Made by a program: the position numbers and the translations under genes. The notes below the pieces were generated by a model that saw only the letters and a program-made list of their open reading frames with translations, did no database searches and had not been told where the DNA came from. From Lucifuga dentata (lineage: Eukaryota; Chordata; Actinopteri; Ophidiiformes; Bythitidae), in NCBI GenBank assembly GCA_014773175.1, contig VXCM01000911.1:62001-126000 (forward strand): 64,000 nt of DNA. Reading direction: 5' to 3'. Shown here piece by piece: positions 46,235-56,629 of the stretch; the stretch's first letter is position 1; every line of letters begins with the position of its first letter.

Positions 46235-49200
46235 CTAGTGGTACTTCATCATGTGTCGGTTTCTGTCCCCAGTCTGAGTAAATGTCTGTCCACAGTGGGG
46301 GCATGCATACGGTCTCTCCCCTGTGTGAACCCTCATGTGGATATTCAGCTTGTGATTGCTGATAAAGCGTTTGTTACAGCAGGTGCATGAGTACGGTTTA
46401 TCACCTGTGTGGTAACGCTGGTGCATCTTGAGCTCGGTTAAACGGCCATAGCTTCTCCCACACTCGCGACACGGATACGTGGGTCTCACTGCCATGTGCT
46501 CTCTGCTGTGTAGCCGCAGCCCGCTGGACGACTTGTAACTCTTACTGCATTGGGAACACTTGAAGGTTTTTTCTCCGGTGTGGACGTGCATGTGTAACTT
46601 CAGGCTGGCAGCGGAGGGGAAGCCATTTCCGCAGATGGAACAGAGGTGAGGCCGTTCCCCTGAGTGGATGCTCAAGTGCTTCTCCAGCTTGTTCTTGTTC
46701 AGGAAAGTCTTGCCGCACTCAGGGCAGTTCATTGGTTGCTCTCCTTCGTGTGAGCCCATGTGCTCCGTCAACTCCACCAGTGTGGAGAAAGCGTAATCAC
46801 AACGACTACACGAGTAGGGCTTCTCTTTCTTCAATTTTCTGTGTTTTAAGCAGTGCTGATCTAGATCTTCCTTCTTTTTAAAGCTCTCAATACAACAAGA
46901 GCACTGGTATGGTCTTTCTTCAGTGTGAGTCCGCAGGTGAAATTTAAAGGCTGTTAACTTTAGAAAGATACGGTCACAGTGTGGACATTTGGATTCCCGC
47001 CTTTTGTGGACCAACAAGTGTCTCTTGTAGTGAGAAAGCTTGGGGAATTGTTTGTGGCACAAGGAACAATAAAATGGCTGTTCTTTGTGTCCTTGCTCAT
47101 GCTTCTTCCATGCATACTCAACCTTAAACTTTTTCCCACAGGTGCTGCAGATATAGGACTTTTCATGAACCTCCATGTGTCTTTCTAGTTCTTCTGGAGA
47201 ACTGAAGGTTTTATTACATTTTGGACAAGTCCCACTCCTTTCTTTCACATGATTTTCCAGGTGTTTGCTGAGGTCTTCTAGGAGGGAGAAGCTCCTCTGG
47301 CAATAAGGGCACTTGTAACTTTCGGTGTCTGTTGACTTGCGATGGGTTTCTAAATGCCTTTTCAAATGATACATTCGACCAAATACTTTGCCACAGTCAG
47401 CGCAGCTGACAGACTGAGGGTTGGACTTGACCTTGTTGTGTGTTTTGATATGGTTTACCAACAGGCTGTTCACTTTGAACTGTCTGTCACAAATGGGGCA
47501 TGTCAGTCCTTCAGGTGCATGGGTCTTCCTGTGTGCCTTCAGCTCCAGCCTGTTACCTAAACTTTTCCCACATTTGGTGCAGATATACTGGGTTAACTCA
47601 TGCTGATTCCTCATGTGTCTGGTCATGTGGTAAGACTGGCTAAAGGTCACACTGCAGACTGGGCAGATGAATGGCTTGTCCTTGGTGTGTGTCCTCATGT
47701 GTCTGGCTAGCTTGCTTGGCCCTCTGAAGCGTTTATCAACGCAGATGGGACAGAAATGTCCTTTTTCTTTAGTCTTTGAGATGATCTTCACTGCAGCACC
47801 ACCATCATGACTTTTAGCTACATCACAGTCCATATCTTCTGTTTTAACACAAATGTGAGACCCTTTATCATGAGCATTATTATCATCACCAGAGGCTAAA
47901 TCTGCCTGCTGATCCCCAGCACATATGTTATCATGATCTTTCTCATTCCTACCCTGACAATGTTTCTCATTATTACTATAATTATCATTGTTACTTGATT
48001 CAGGTTTTTGTTTGTTTACTTCATGAACTGAAACCTCATTAATATCCTGGGATTTCAACGGAGAGACAGGGGATGACAGCATTTGTGGGACGTGGGTCTT
48101 CTTGTGAGTCTTCAGCTCCTCATAGCTTTCTAAATTTTCCCCACAGAAAGTGCAGACATGCTGGCCTGCACCATGCTGGTTCCTTAAGTGTCTGGTCATG
48201 TGGTAGGATTGGCTGAAGTTCGCAGTGCAGACTGGGCAGGCGAATGGTTTTTCCTTTGTGTGCATCCTCATGTGTCTGGCCAGCTTACCTGCATCTCTGA
48301 ACGATTTACCAAAACAGATGGAACAAGAAGGTCCCTTTTTATAGCTAGAAATGACAAAGTCTTCATCGTCATCATCATCAGCAGCATCACTTGCTTTGTC
48401 ACTGCTGTCCTTTTCTACCTGCCATGATGATGATGATGATAAAACCTCATCAACATCAGAACCATTATGTTTGGCTTTATCATTTCCCATATGAGTTTCA
48501 TCCCCACTGTTAGAATGTTCAGCTTTGTTTTTGGATGAGTTTGATGGGGTTAGAGTTGAGTCTGGTTTTAGTTCTGTCTTTTTCTCACTACGCCGAGGTC
48601 TTCCTCTTTTGGCCACTCTTTGGACAGGTTGGTCTAAGCTGTCCCCACTCACTTTCTGAACACCTGGTCCTGCAGATTCGGTTAAAGCAGATTCCATTTC
48701 ATAATAGTTGTGTTTCTGTCTGGAAGACTTTGATGGGGTTGCTGTTGAGTGTGGCTTGATTTTTGCCCTTCTCTCCCCACGTCGAGGCCTTCCTCTTCTG
48801 CTCACTCTTTGAACAGGAGGGTCAAAACCCTCCACACTGTCTAGACTCACTTCCTGATAATAAACTGCTGCAGATTCTATTTCATAAGAATTATCTTTGA
48901 GCCCAAATGAGACTGATGGAGTTATTGTTGAGTGCTGTTTTAATTTTGCTCTTCTCTCCCAACGTTGAGGCCTTCCTCTTCGGGTCACTCTTTGAACATG
49001 TTCTAAACCACCTACACTGTCTGGACTCACTTCCTGAATATAAACTGGAGCAGATTCGATGCCATAATAGTTATTTTTGCAATTAAGTGAGACTGATGGG
49101 TTTATAGTTAAGGGTGGGTTTAATTTTACCTTACTCTCCCCACGTCGAGGCCTTCCTCTTCTGCTCGTTCTTTGAACAGGACGGTCTAAACTGTCCACAA

Positions 49201-49819
49201 TCACTTCCTGGAAACCAAGCAATGCAGATTCAGCTAAAGCTGATTCAATCCCTTTACCAATGATCAACGCTTTGGCTAAGGTCAGAGTCTCCTTCTCTAA
49301 CAACAGCCTCTCTTGGAGTTGTCTGCAGTTTGTTTTCTCAATCAGCTGATTAAGGATCAGGTTTTCTTGTAAGTCTCCATATTTGCAAGGCTTTACCAAT
49401 TTTTCTAATGCACAAATAAACTGCTCTACAGTCTCCCCAGACCACTGAGCTCTCTCTCTGAATTTAAGGCGGTATGTCTGAAGCTTTTGACTGGAGGTGA
49501 AGTGAACTGTGAGTGCTGAGACGGCTGCTGCATAAGTGGTTTCACTGTGGATCAGCTTTGAGTAGACACGCTGTCCCTCTTGGCCAAGACAGTTCTGCAA
49601 AAGCACACACTTAGTAGGATCGACCAACTCAGTACCACCAAGCCCGTCAAGATAGTGTTCAAAAGACTTAAACCATCTATCCCAAGACATGGTCTGTTCA
49701 CCAGGGACAGGTAAGAACGACGGGGGTGGGGCTAATATTATCAGTAGAGGCTCTGGGAGCAGCTCTGGAGATTGCCGTTTCATTATCCTCTCATCCAACT
49801 TTACAGTCACTCCATCCAT
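46235..49819 (-). CDS. Gag-domain / AT-hook / 21-finger C2H2 zinc-finger protein
   Basis: A single uninterrupted 1,194-codon frame. I chose the first ATG (49819); the frame stays open upstream to a TGA at 49877. Residues about 44-195 match the Gag of vertebrate Ty3/gypsy retrotransposons (WDRWFKSFEHYL, CVLLQNCLGQEGQRVYSKL, LKFRERAQWSGETVEQF, LILNQLIEKT, LLLEKETLTLAKAL). Four tandem units of about 60 residues follow, each with an AT-hook (RGRP near 221, 281, 342, 405). A Ser/Asp-rich acidic linker comes next, then 21 C2H2 fingers (about 499 to the end). Known parts suggest a nuclear, AT-rich and sequence-specific DNA-binding protein; the Gag part could mediate self-association, as the Gag-derived SCAN domain does. 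Target and function are unknown. No protease, reverse transcriptase or LTR flanks it, so it reads as a host gene. I do not recognise a specific orthologue. Confidence 0.85.
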   Translation of the reverse strand: MDGVTVKLDERIMKRQSPELLPEPLLIILAPPPSFLPVPGEQTMSWDRWFKSFEHYLDGLGGTELVDPTKCVLLQNCLGQEGQRVYSKLIHSETTYAAAVSALTVHFTSSQKLQTYRLKFRERAQWSGETVEQFICALEKLVKPCKYGDLQENLILNQLIEKTNCRQLQERLLLEKETLTLAKALIIGKGIESALAESALLGFQEVIVDSLDRPVQRTSRRGRPRRGESKVKLNPPLTINPSVSLNCKNNYYGIESAPVYIQEVSPDSVGGLEHVQRVTRRGRPQRWERRAKLKQHSTITPSVSFGLKDNSYEIESAAVYYQEVSLDSVEGFDPPVQRVSRRGRPRRGERRAKIKPHSTATPSKSSRQKHNYYEMESALTESAGPGVQKVSGDSLDQPVQRVAKRGRPRRSEKKTELKPDSTLTPSNSSKNKAEHSNSGDETHMGNDKAKHNGSDVDEVLSSSSSWQVEKDSSDKASDAADDDDDEDFVISSYKKGPSCSICFGKSFRDAGKLARHMRMHTKEKPFACPVCTANFSQSYHMTRHLRNQHGAGQHVCTFCGENLESYEELKTHKKTHVPQMLSSPVSPLKSQDINEVSVHEVNKQKPESSNNDNYSNNEKHCQGRNEKDHDNICAGDQQADLASGDDNNAHDKGSHICVKTEDMDCDVAKSHDGGAAVKIISKTKEKGHFCPICVDKRFRGPSKLARHMRTHTKDKPFICPVCSVTFSQSYHMTRHMRNQHELTQYICTKCGKSLGNRLELKAHRKTHAPEGLTCPICDRQFKVNSLLVNHIKTHNKVKSNPQSVSCADCGKVFGRMYHLKRHLETHRKSTDTESYKCPYCQRSFSLLEDLSKHLENHVKERSGTCPKCNKTFSSPEELERHMEVHEKSYICSTCGKKFKVEYAWKKHEQGHKEQPFYCSLCHKQFPKLSHYKRHLLVHKRRESKCPHCDRIFLKLTAFKFHLRTHTEERPYQCSCCIESFKKKEDLDQHCLKHRKLKKEKPYSCSRCDYAFSTLVELTEHMGSHEGEQPMNCPECGKTFLNKNKLEKHLSIHSGERPHLCSICGNGFPSAASLKLHMHVHTGEKTFKCSQCSKSYKSSSGLRLHSREHMAVRPTYPCRECGRSYGRLTELKMHQRYHTGDKPYSCTCCNKRFISNHKLNIHMRVHTGERPYACPHCGQTFTQTGDRNRHMMKYH
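46238..48325 (-). other. Array of 21 C2H2 zinc fingers
   Basis: Fingers are spaced mostly as CxxC-x12-HxxxH with TGEKP-like linkers in the last third (HTGEKTFKC, HTGDKPYSC, HTGERPYAC). Fingers 1-3 (48085-48330) and 4-6 (47515-47760) are a duplicated block sharing KLARHMR and FSQSYHMTRH. The acidic/Ser-rich spacer between them is not conserved. Confidence 0.85.
48524..49237 (-). repeat. Four tandem coding repeats, each with an AT-hook
   Basis: Four units of 57-62 residues carry the pattern ESA..QEVS.DS....VQR.SRRGRPRRGER followed by K.HST.TPS and ending near YEIESA. All four retain the RGRP AT-hook core that inserts into the minor groove of AT-rich DNA. Copies 2 and 3 are the most alike, suggesting stepwise tandem duplication. 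Confidence 0.85.
49244..49690 (-). other. Ty3/gypsy Gag-like (capsid) domain
   Basis: About 149 residues with the Gag order W-x2-W-F-x3-F-E-x-Y-L, LL..CLG.EGQR, RF-x-R-QR-like (LKFRERAQ), GET V-x-Q-F, and a C-terminal LLLE..LTLAKAL helix. There is no CCHC knuckle after it; AT-hooks and C2H2 fingers follow instead. The match is by pattern recognition, not a search. Confidence 0.8.
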
Positions 49820-49876
49820 TCTGGGTGTTTTCTTTCCCCCCAATGAGGCGAAGAATAATTTTAGTACTTCTCTGAA

Positions 49877-49957
49877 TCAAGAATCACTGAATGAAGCGGT
49901 CACTGCATGAAAAGCATGTTGAGGATCCTGATGGTTCATCACACTTGGGTCAGTCAT
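49877..49957 (-). other. In-frame 26-codon leader ORF ending TGA upstream of the Gag-ZNF frame
   Basis: After an acceptor (GTCTTTCAG at 49967) the minus strand has ATG at 49957, 26 sense codons and a TGA at 49877. The TGA is in exactly the same frame as the long ORF, which is open from the next codon. The leader may be a regulatory uORF, or the original N-terminus cut off by a nonsense change. Confidence 0.6.
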
Positions 49958-50336
49958 AGGAAAACCCTGAAAGACACAAATATAAATTAGTTTTAGGTTC
50001 ACTTAATTATCAAACTATCAAAAGGAGCCTGCTGTGTGGGTATTGGCTTTCTGCATTTTGGACCTTGGAACAATTGGCTGATAACCACAGTACCCTCCAA
50101 AGACTGAAGAGACATACATGCAACTCCAGTTTTCTGACGCTTTCAAACATTTTTTGCACTTTTGACCATGCCTATTTGGTGAGGTATAGATAATCTAACA
50201 GGAGAGCTAGGAATCCTGAGGAGAGGTCTCATCGGACAAAACACAAATGTGAGTTATCTAAAGCTGTGCAAAGCTTTCAAAGACACTATTGGGATATTTG
50301 CTTCACTACAAAAGCCTCATCTTAAGAAATTACCAT

Positions 50337-50972
50337 TAAAGGACCACACCACCCATTTTGCATGTTTGAGCCTAATACATTCAATTTTCATACACATAAG
50401 GTTACTGTCCCAAAGCATACTACTGGAATGGCGTATTGAATTTTTTTTCCCCTGCCTTCCAGACCGCCATTGGTTTCAATTCATTCTGGTACATTATTAA
50501 AATCAACTTGTTGATACTTGAAACGTTCTTGGGATAGGGAATCCATTATTGTTAACAAGACGTATATTCAGGTTTTTTCGAAGTTTCGTAATTTTAGCGT
50601 TTAAGCGCAATAAAAAGCAGGGAGTATGTCTCCACCGGGGAATATAATCCCAAAAGAAGACTTGCATTTATCGAAAAATTTAAATGACCGTGACTTCATA
50701 AGTCTCCATAACTATTAGCAGGCGAAACATCGATTTTTAAGGTGGGTATATCGCTTGAATATTGGATTTTGAAAGATTAAGAGATTTTGCAAAATATCAG
50801 GAAAGCTTAAATATGGTTTTATGCTTTTGGAAATGATGGTCAGTAATGTAACATGTATGAAAATTGAATATATTAGGCTCAAACATGCAAAATGGGTGGT
50901 ATGGNGGTCAGTAATGTAACATGTATGAAAATTGAATATATTAGGCTCAAACATGCAAAATGGGTGGTATGG
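50337..50972. mobile_element. TTAA-flanked MITE, copy 3
   Basis: The left end TTAAAGGACCACACCACC is best preserved here. The interior matches copies 1 and 2 (CCACCGGGGAATATAATCCC, GGTGGGTATATC). The last 67 bp are present twice around an N at 50905, which is an assembly artefact and inflates its length. Confidence 0.75.
50838..50972. repeat. Artefactual 67-bp duplication around N
   Basis: 50838-50904 and 50906-50972 appear identical and are separated by one N. This is the signature of two overlapping contigs placed end to end. Confidence 0.85.
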
Positions 50973-52069
50973 ACCACCTCTGGAAGTAAATAAAAACCCA
51001 ACATCATGAGCTTCACATTAGGCTGTTGCATTATAATGTCTGTGATTCTGTTTTTTTCTGTTTTTGACTCTGAAATGGAAAAAGTGGGATTATTTGTTAA
51101 TTACTAGGTAGTTAGAACCATTGGCCAATTTATAAGAAAGAATGGGCATGCTCACTTCAATAAACACATATAAAATAGGCTTATGGTTTGAGAGCTGCAA
51201 TAGCTATACTTTTTCCATATTGGCCAAGGGAAAAATGCTAAGTAGGCTATTCATGAAAGTGAAGGTAGCTTTCAAGTAATTTATCATATCTTTAGGAAAC
51301 TGATATTTAGGGTGGAAAATTTTTAGTGCACTGAGTGACCTATAAAGATACTTCCTCTGTTTTGCAGAAAACAACATACCTGCATGTTGCTGTATCAGAG
51401 CTTTATCTTTTTCATGATTACATTCAACTAGTGACATGTCAGTTTTAAGAAACACAATACACACAAGGCAATTTTATGCTTTTGTTTACAAAAATCAAAA
51501 GCATACTTCTATACCAAACTACCTTGATGTTATCTCTGAATCATAGTGAAAGCAAGATTATTAAAGCTAAATATATCATATCTGTAAAAGTTAGCATCTA
51601 ATTTTTGACTAGTGAGCCATTTCAGCTTGTCAACTTTTTCTAATAACTGGTGAAGGTACACTGGGCTTTCTCATCGCTGCAACATTAAGCAGATTGTTGT
51701 TGTCTTCAGTCTACAGTTAATCTGAACCATATAACAAGACAATTATAGCTCCTTTTTACATCACCTTGTGTAAAAACCCAATCTGCTGTGCATTAATCCA
51801 GAGATTACAAGTACTGTCACACCAGAGCACAAACCGCACACAGAACTCTCTCCCTCCCTCTTGTCTGTCAGTTCACTTATGCTTTGATATTTACAGTGTT
51901 TTATATTATAAAACACACCCAGTTATACTACTTATACATCATGTAACTGATCTAAATTATTATGATGGACATTAAAACTAACTATATATCAGTTCCTAAT
52001 AAATATCTGGTGCTGATTTAAGTTATGTCAGTTTTATGGTTTAGTATTCAGAAGTGAGGAGTGAAACAT

Positions 52070-52557
52070 AAAACCGTATTTTAGTGTTCCTGTTATTTTT
52101 TTAAATCCTCAATCTTTTAAAATCAAATGTTCAGGTGATACACCCGCCTTAAAATTCAATGTTTCAACTTCTAACACTTATGTATGATTGTAAACCTGAC
52201 AGTCGTTTTTAATTTCTCGGTAAAAGCCATCTTCTCCTGGGACTATATTTCCTGGCGGAGACATACATCATCTTCTGTGCAGCTCTGTGTTGGATCGGTT
52301 AAATAAAGTCACTTCAACAACAAAAACGTAACAGACATTGTGTTTGCTGTGATGGATCAAGCATGTTTTAAGTCTCTACAAGTTGATTTTAAGAGTACTG
52401 GAATAAATTAAAGCCAATGGCAGTCTGGAAGGTAGGAAAAAAAAATCTAAAATTCACAGCTAAAGTATTATATTTTGGGAAATGGTTGTCAGTAACGTTA
52501 TATGTATGATTATATATATTAGACTCAAACATGCACGGTCAGCTGTATGTTCTTTTA
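52070..52557. mobile_element. TTAA-flanked MITE, copy 4 (inverted, truncated)
   Basis: Reverse orientation relative to copies 1-3. It shares ACACCCGCCTTAAAATTCA, GGGACTATATTTCC and CCAATGGCAGTCTGGAAGG (complements of blocks in the others) and an end reading ACTCAAACATGC. The left end is missing. Confidence 0.7.
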
Positions 52558-53591
52558 CAAAGTACTACACAAACTCTACAATATATTCTGTAAGAGCTTA
52601 GAGGAGGATGCTAAAAATTAAATCCAGTTTGTTGTACATAGGGAGCACTATTAATCGTGAAAAAAATAAAAAAAGTGTGAAATTAGAAGGAGACAGCTAA
52701 TCAGACCTCGATGACATCACAAGACATTGTACTGGTGCTGAAGATGGAAATGTTTGAAAAGTAAAGCCACCCCCCCCCCAAAAAAAAAAAAAAAANAAAA
52801 AAAAAAAAAAAAAAAATGGGGTGGGGACATTGTAGCAGTGCCCTGGCCACCTGAGAAACCAACACTATAAATTTCAAATGAATCACTGTACATTCAGACA
52901 AACCATACATTATTATATACATATGTAAACAATTATTCCTCTTCAGATTTTTATCTATTAGTCAAAATGAGTCTGAAAATCTGGTGATTAAAACAGAGCC
53001 TGATCCAGCTGTTCAGGCACCTGCCAGGTGGTGGCCATGGCCACCACAGATGAAAGCTTGGCCACCCAGTGGCTACCACACACAGTACTGACTCTCAGGT
53101 CACTCATTTTTTAAAATTTATTTGAATATGTATCGCATGGAATCATTTCTGCCCTGCTGCCTCAGTACTTAGGACTCTATATAGCTGAGCAGACAGACAC
53201 TGAGCTGGGAGCTTCATGTGTGCTCACGGCTTCAGACTACATTTTACAAGTTTAAGAAGAGACAGGTTTTGCAGTGCACAGCGCCAATGTAGCATATGTT
53301 CAGAAATTCCCATTTTCTTTTTGCTTCACTTTTTTTTTCACATTTCTTTCAAAGAGGATAATCAATTACCGTTATTTCTGCTGACCAGACTATTTTTAGA
53401 TAATATACCCTGATTTTAGCTAAAAGCAAGCATCCTTTAAACTCTACTGAACTGTCGAAACAACATACCTAATGGTGTGTTGGGGCTCATTATGCAGTCA
53501 CTGATGCCTGAGTGAGTGACTGAAAAAGGTAACATTTGGCCTACAACACTGCAACATGCAGAAAAAACCTGAACAAAACACCTATTCAGGT

Positions 53592-53718
53592 GCCACCCCA
53601 AAGAGAACACTGGTCTCAGCCTGGCCACCCCTAAGAAAATTGTCTGGCTCCGCCNGCCACCCCAAAGAGAACACTGGTCTCAGCCTGGCCACCCCTAAGA
53701 AAATTGTCTGGCTCCGCC
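53592..53718. repeat. Artefactual 63-bp duplication around N
   Basis: 53592-53654 and 53656-53718 appear identical, separated by one N at 53655. The sequence itself (TGGCTCCGCCAC) looks like the end of an interspersed repeat. Confidence 0.85.
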
Positions 53719-54089
53719 ACTACTGCCTGCATAATGATACCATCACATAAATGGGATCACATTACCGAACACACACACTGATCCTTTTTAAATTCTTATC
53801 AAACTTAAGAAGCAGACTGGAATAATTTCGGGAGTACGTGATGTGATAATTTTTTTTTTTTTATATCATTATTACAATTTTTGATATAATTTGGGACCTT
53901 GTATGTTAATTTTCTTCCAAATGTGACTGATTATTTTTATTGGGTCCAAGTCTCCTAGATCCAGATGCGTAAGTACTGGATTGTAAAGAAAAATGGCTGC
54001 AAACATTGGTGGGGAATATCGGAGAACACATGGGAGAAGTAGCAGAGCCGAGAGGAGCAGCAAAGTAGAGAGGAGGAGGTAACTCACAA

Positions 54090-54310
54090 GTCACCGTGTG
54101 CAGACGAGCTGGATAACGGCGAATTCAGCACGAAGCCGCTAAAATCTGCCCGCGGCCGCTGCTGACCAAAAGAACAGCGTGAACATTTTATTTAGTGTTT
54201 GGTAGCGAAGAGATACGGGCTATAACACCTACACGCTTTGATAAAATTAAAGCATAAAAAATAATGTCGCCATGCTAACATTCCTTTTCCGGAGAACACA
54301 GAACTCAGAC
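54090..54310 (-). promoter_or_regulatory. CpG-rich probable promoter / first exon of the zinc-finger gene
   Basis: A short CpG-rich block (CCCGCGGCCGC near 54150) sits in AT-rich surroundings 4 kb upstream of the coding exon, with a minus-strand donor CTTGTGAGT at its inner edge. Assignment to the zinc-finger gene is by position only. Confidence 0.4.
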
Positions 54311-54551
54311 GACAAGAGTACGGGTGCTGCTGTGGTCACCGCACCACAGCGCCCCCTGCTGGCTGGAAGACAATAAGCATCACCGCAACGGAAAAATGCT
54401 CCAGTCCTGCAGTCAGATTTTTATTTAAGTAAACAAGTATTATCAGTAAAATGTACCTAAGTACTAAAAGTGAAAGTAATCAATAGTGAAAAAATAGTGT
54501 GTTAAGTTTAGTAATTTTATACTTCAATGTTTTCATATCAGTTGAAGAGGG

Positions 54552-54553
54552 GA

Positions 54554-54588
<35 letters not shown>
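54552..54588. repeat. (AAAG)n microsatellite
   Basis: About nine GAAA/AAAG units. Confidence 0.95.
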
Positions 54589-55784
54589 CAGTCAGGCTTT
54601 GTTGTTGTTGATGCTTTTTCAAAAGTTTAAATTCTGAAGTGCTTTACCCCTAACAGCTATTAATCTGCATCAGGTAAATGTAATGAGGTAAAAAAGTAAA
54701 ATATTTCCCTCGTAAATAATGTGGTCTAAAAGTAGAAGTTTTCCCAAATAAAAATATTTTAGCAAAGTTCTAGGAGCCTACTTTAAAAATGTACTAGTGC
54801 ACAGCACTTGACCTCTGCACTTGTATGTTTAAATATCACTCACACTTATCACCAGGTTTAAATGTCCTAATTGGTACAACCATAATAAAGAAATATGTTG
54901 TATATAATCAAATGTATAAAATGTACAAAATCAAATGTGCTGATAGCTCATTTGATTGTTTGCATGTCAGATCTCAGAGATCCAAGTTACACATTATTCA
55001 TCAGGATTTGGAAGAGACCTTTGAAAATATGAAGAACCTTTTAACACTAAACTAAAATCAGTTTTAGATACAGGAGGACCTGCTGTTGACTCTCAGAGAC
55101 TCTTTACCTTGCAGAGTTACACTGTCTGCATTCTGATACTCCATCTGTTGAGTTTTGATGCTGTGCCTGCTGAGATTGATTTTATTTTTGCTTGACCAGG
55201 ACTGTGTCTGAATAGAAATAAACATTTCTCTATTGGCACTTTAGAATTCACCTACTGTGCTGACAACTGCATATCACCAACTGGAAAAAACAGAATCAGT
55301 TTGCAGATTGTCACTAATAAAAACATGACAACAGTCAAATAATAGTCATTAGTCAGTAATATCCTATAAAATCCTATTCAAAATACCTGTGTGCATAATT
55401 TGTTTTCTTCTAATGTTACTGAGCAAGGCATTAAACTTGCTACCTATACAGACAATATTCAGAGTAATGAAATAGAGGGGAAAGTCATAGTTTATTTTTC
55501 CAATTAATTTTTTAGTATTGGTCATGATTATATGCGAATAATGTGTTTAAGATATACAAAGATTAAAATGTGTATGTGCTTTATAGACTAATATTTGGGT
55601 TGATTGCATACTGGATTAGTTTGGATTAGTTTCTTAAAACATATATATTATAAATATACTAATAAAAATGTATTTGGACCCTAATATCTACACAGTATTA
55701 AAAGCTCAAGTTAACTATTAATAAATCTGAACTAATGCAACTACTGTAATCAGTTTCCTTGACACTGCAAGTCTGTCTGCAAAC

Positions 55785-56117
55785 TGTTTGCTGCCCTGCT
55801 GTCTGGCAGGCGATAATGCAGTATTCGCACAAAAACCACCGATTTAAGGACAGCTTCTACCCACAGGTTATACGAATTCTCAACAAGCTGAAACAGATAT
55901 GACAAAACCTTTTCCATGACTGCACTAGCACTTTAGATAGTATCATTCTGTTATGCTCTTTTTTATGGTCTTAGGTGTGTATTGTTGCTCTCCCATGGTT
56001 TAATGTCTTTTTTTTTCTGTTATGTGATTGTGTATAAGTGTACGGCTCTGAGTAAGCATCTCATTGTTTTTAACACCTGTGTTTTAAACGTGACAATAAA
56101 ACTGATCTGAACTGAAT
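55785..56117 (+). mobile_element. Non-LTR retrotransposon 3' end, 5'-truncated
   Basis: One frame reads HRFKDSFYPQVIRILN before TGA. This matches the C-terminal FKxSFFPQAIRLLN signature of fish LINE ORF2 proteins. A 3' UTR ending GACAATAAAACTGATCTGAA follows. Only the last few dozen codons remain. Confidence 0.7.
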
Positions 56118-56298
56118 GCACAACATTACTCAAGGAAACACATCACAGCGACCCTTCACACCCTGAAATGAAACACTTTCATATCCTTATCTTTCACAAT
56201 GGGGGCACGAACAAGCCTTGTTAGAGACTGAATGTAACAGTTCAGAGCTGCTGTAGGTCAAGTGCCACTGTCTGAAAATATAGCTCTCAACTTTAATG

Positions 56299-56629
56299 TG
56301 TTACAGCCCGGCTTGTTGGCTGCAACGAGACGCACGCGTATACAGTGCAAAAAGTGAATTTATTTACAAAAAAAGGTGGTTTAAGCATAATGGAAATAAA
56401 AGAAAAGCCGCCACGCTGGATGAGGGAGAGGTCTGCCACGCTCGCTGCTGCCACACCACCTTTCAGCCTCTCTCTCTCTGAGTGAACACTGGCCTGCTCT
56501 TAAATTGCCAAGGATACACCGGGCTCAATGTATCCTGTGACACTGATGATCAGCTCCTGCAGACCAGCTCCCTGCAATAATTAACACAAACAGAGCCAAC
56601 AGGACAGGCAGAGCTGAGGGGCTGCAACA
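56299..56629. mobile_element. Solo LTR (331 bp) with AATG target duplication
   Basis: It starts TGTTACAGCCC and ends GGGCTGCAACA, imperfect inverted TG..CA termini. It is flanked by AATG on both sides (56295-56298 and 56630-56633). An internal AATAAA (about 56394) fits an LTR poly(A) signal on the plus strand. No internal genes adjoin, so it is a solo LTR left after recombination. The retroelement family cannot be set by eye. Confidence 0.75.

Larger units (their letters stand above)
49967..54090 (-). other. Probable first intron of the zinc-finger gene
   Basis: Between a good acceptor at 49967 and a candidate donor (CTTGTGAGT, about 54089) in CpG-rich sequence. It holds two copies of the TTAA-flanked MITE, an A-run with N at 52796, two assembly duplications and unique AT-rich DNA. 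No gene is seen. Confidence 0.45.
54311..56298. other. Intergenic, repeat-poor to repeat-rich
   Basis: Unique AT-rich DNA with an AAAG microsatellite and a LINE tail. No gene is seen. Confidence 0.65.

Noticed and set aside
49820..49843. Starting the Gag-ZNF protein at the TTG at 49843
   Set aside because: TTG is an unlikely vertebrate start; the first ATG in frame after the TGA is at 49819.
54117..54165. GAATTCAGCACGA with nearby GCGGCCGC, resembling a cDNA cloning adaptor
   Set aside because: It differs from adaptor sequence, continues into unique genomic DNA on both sides and fits a CpG-rich promoter, so vector contamination is unlikely.
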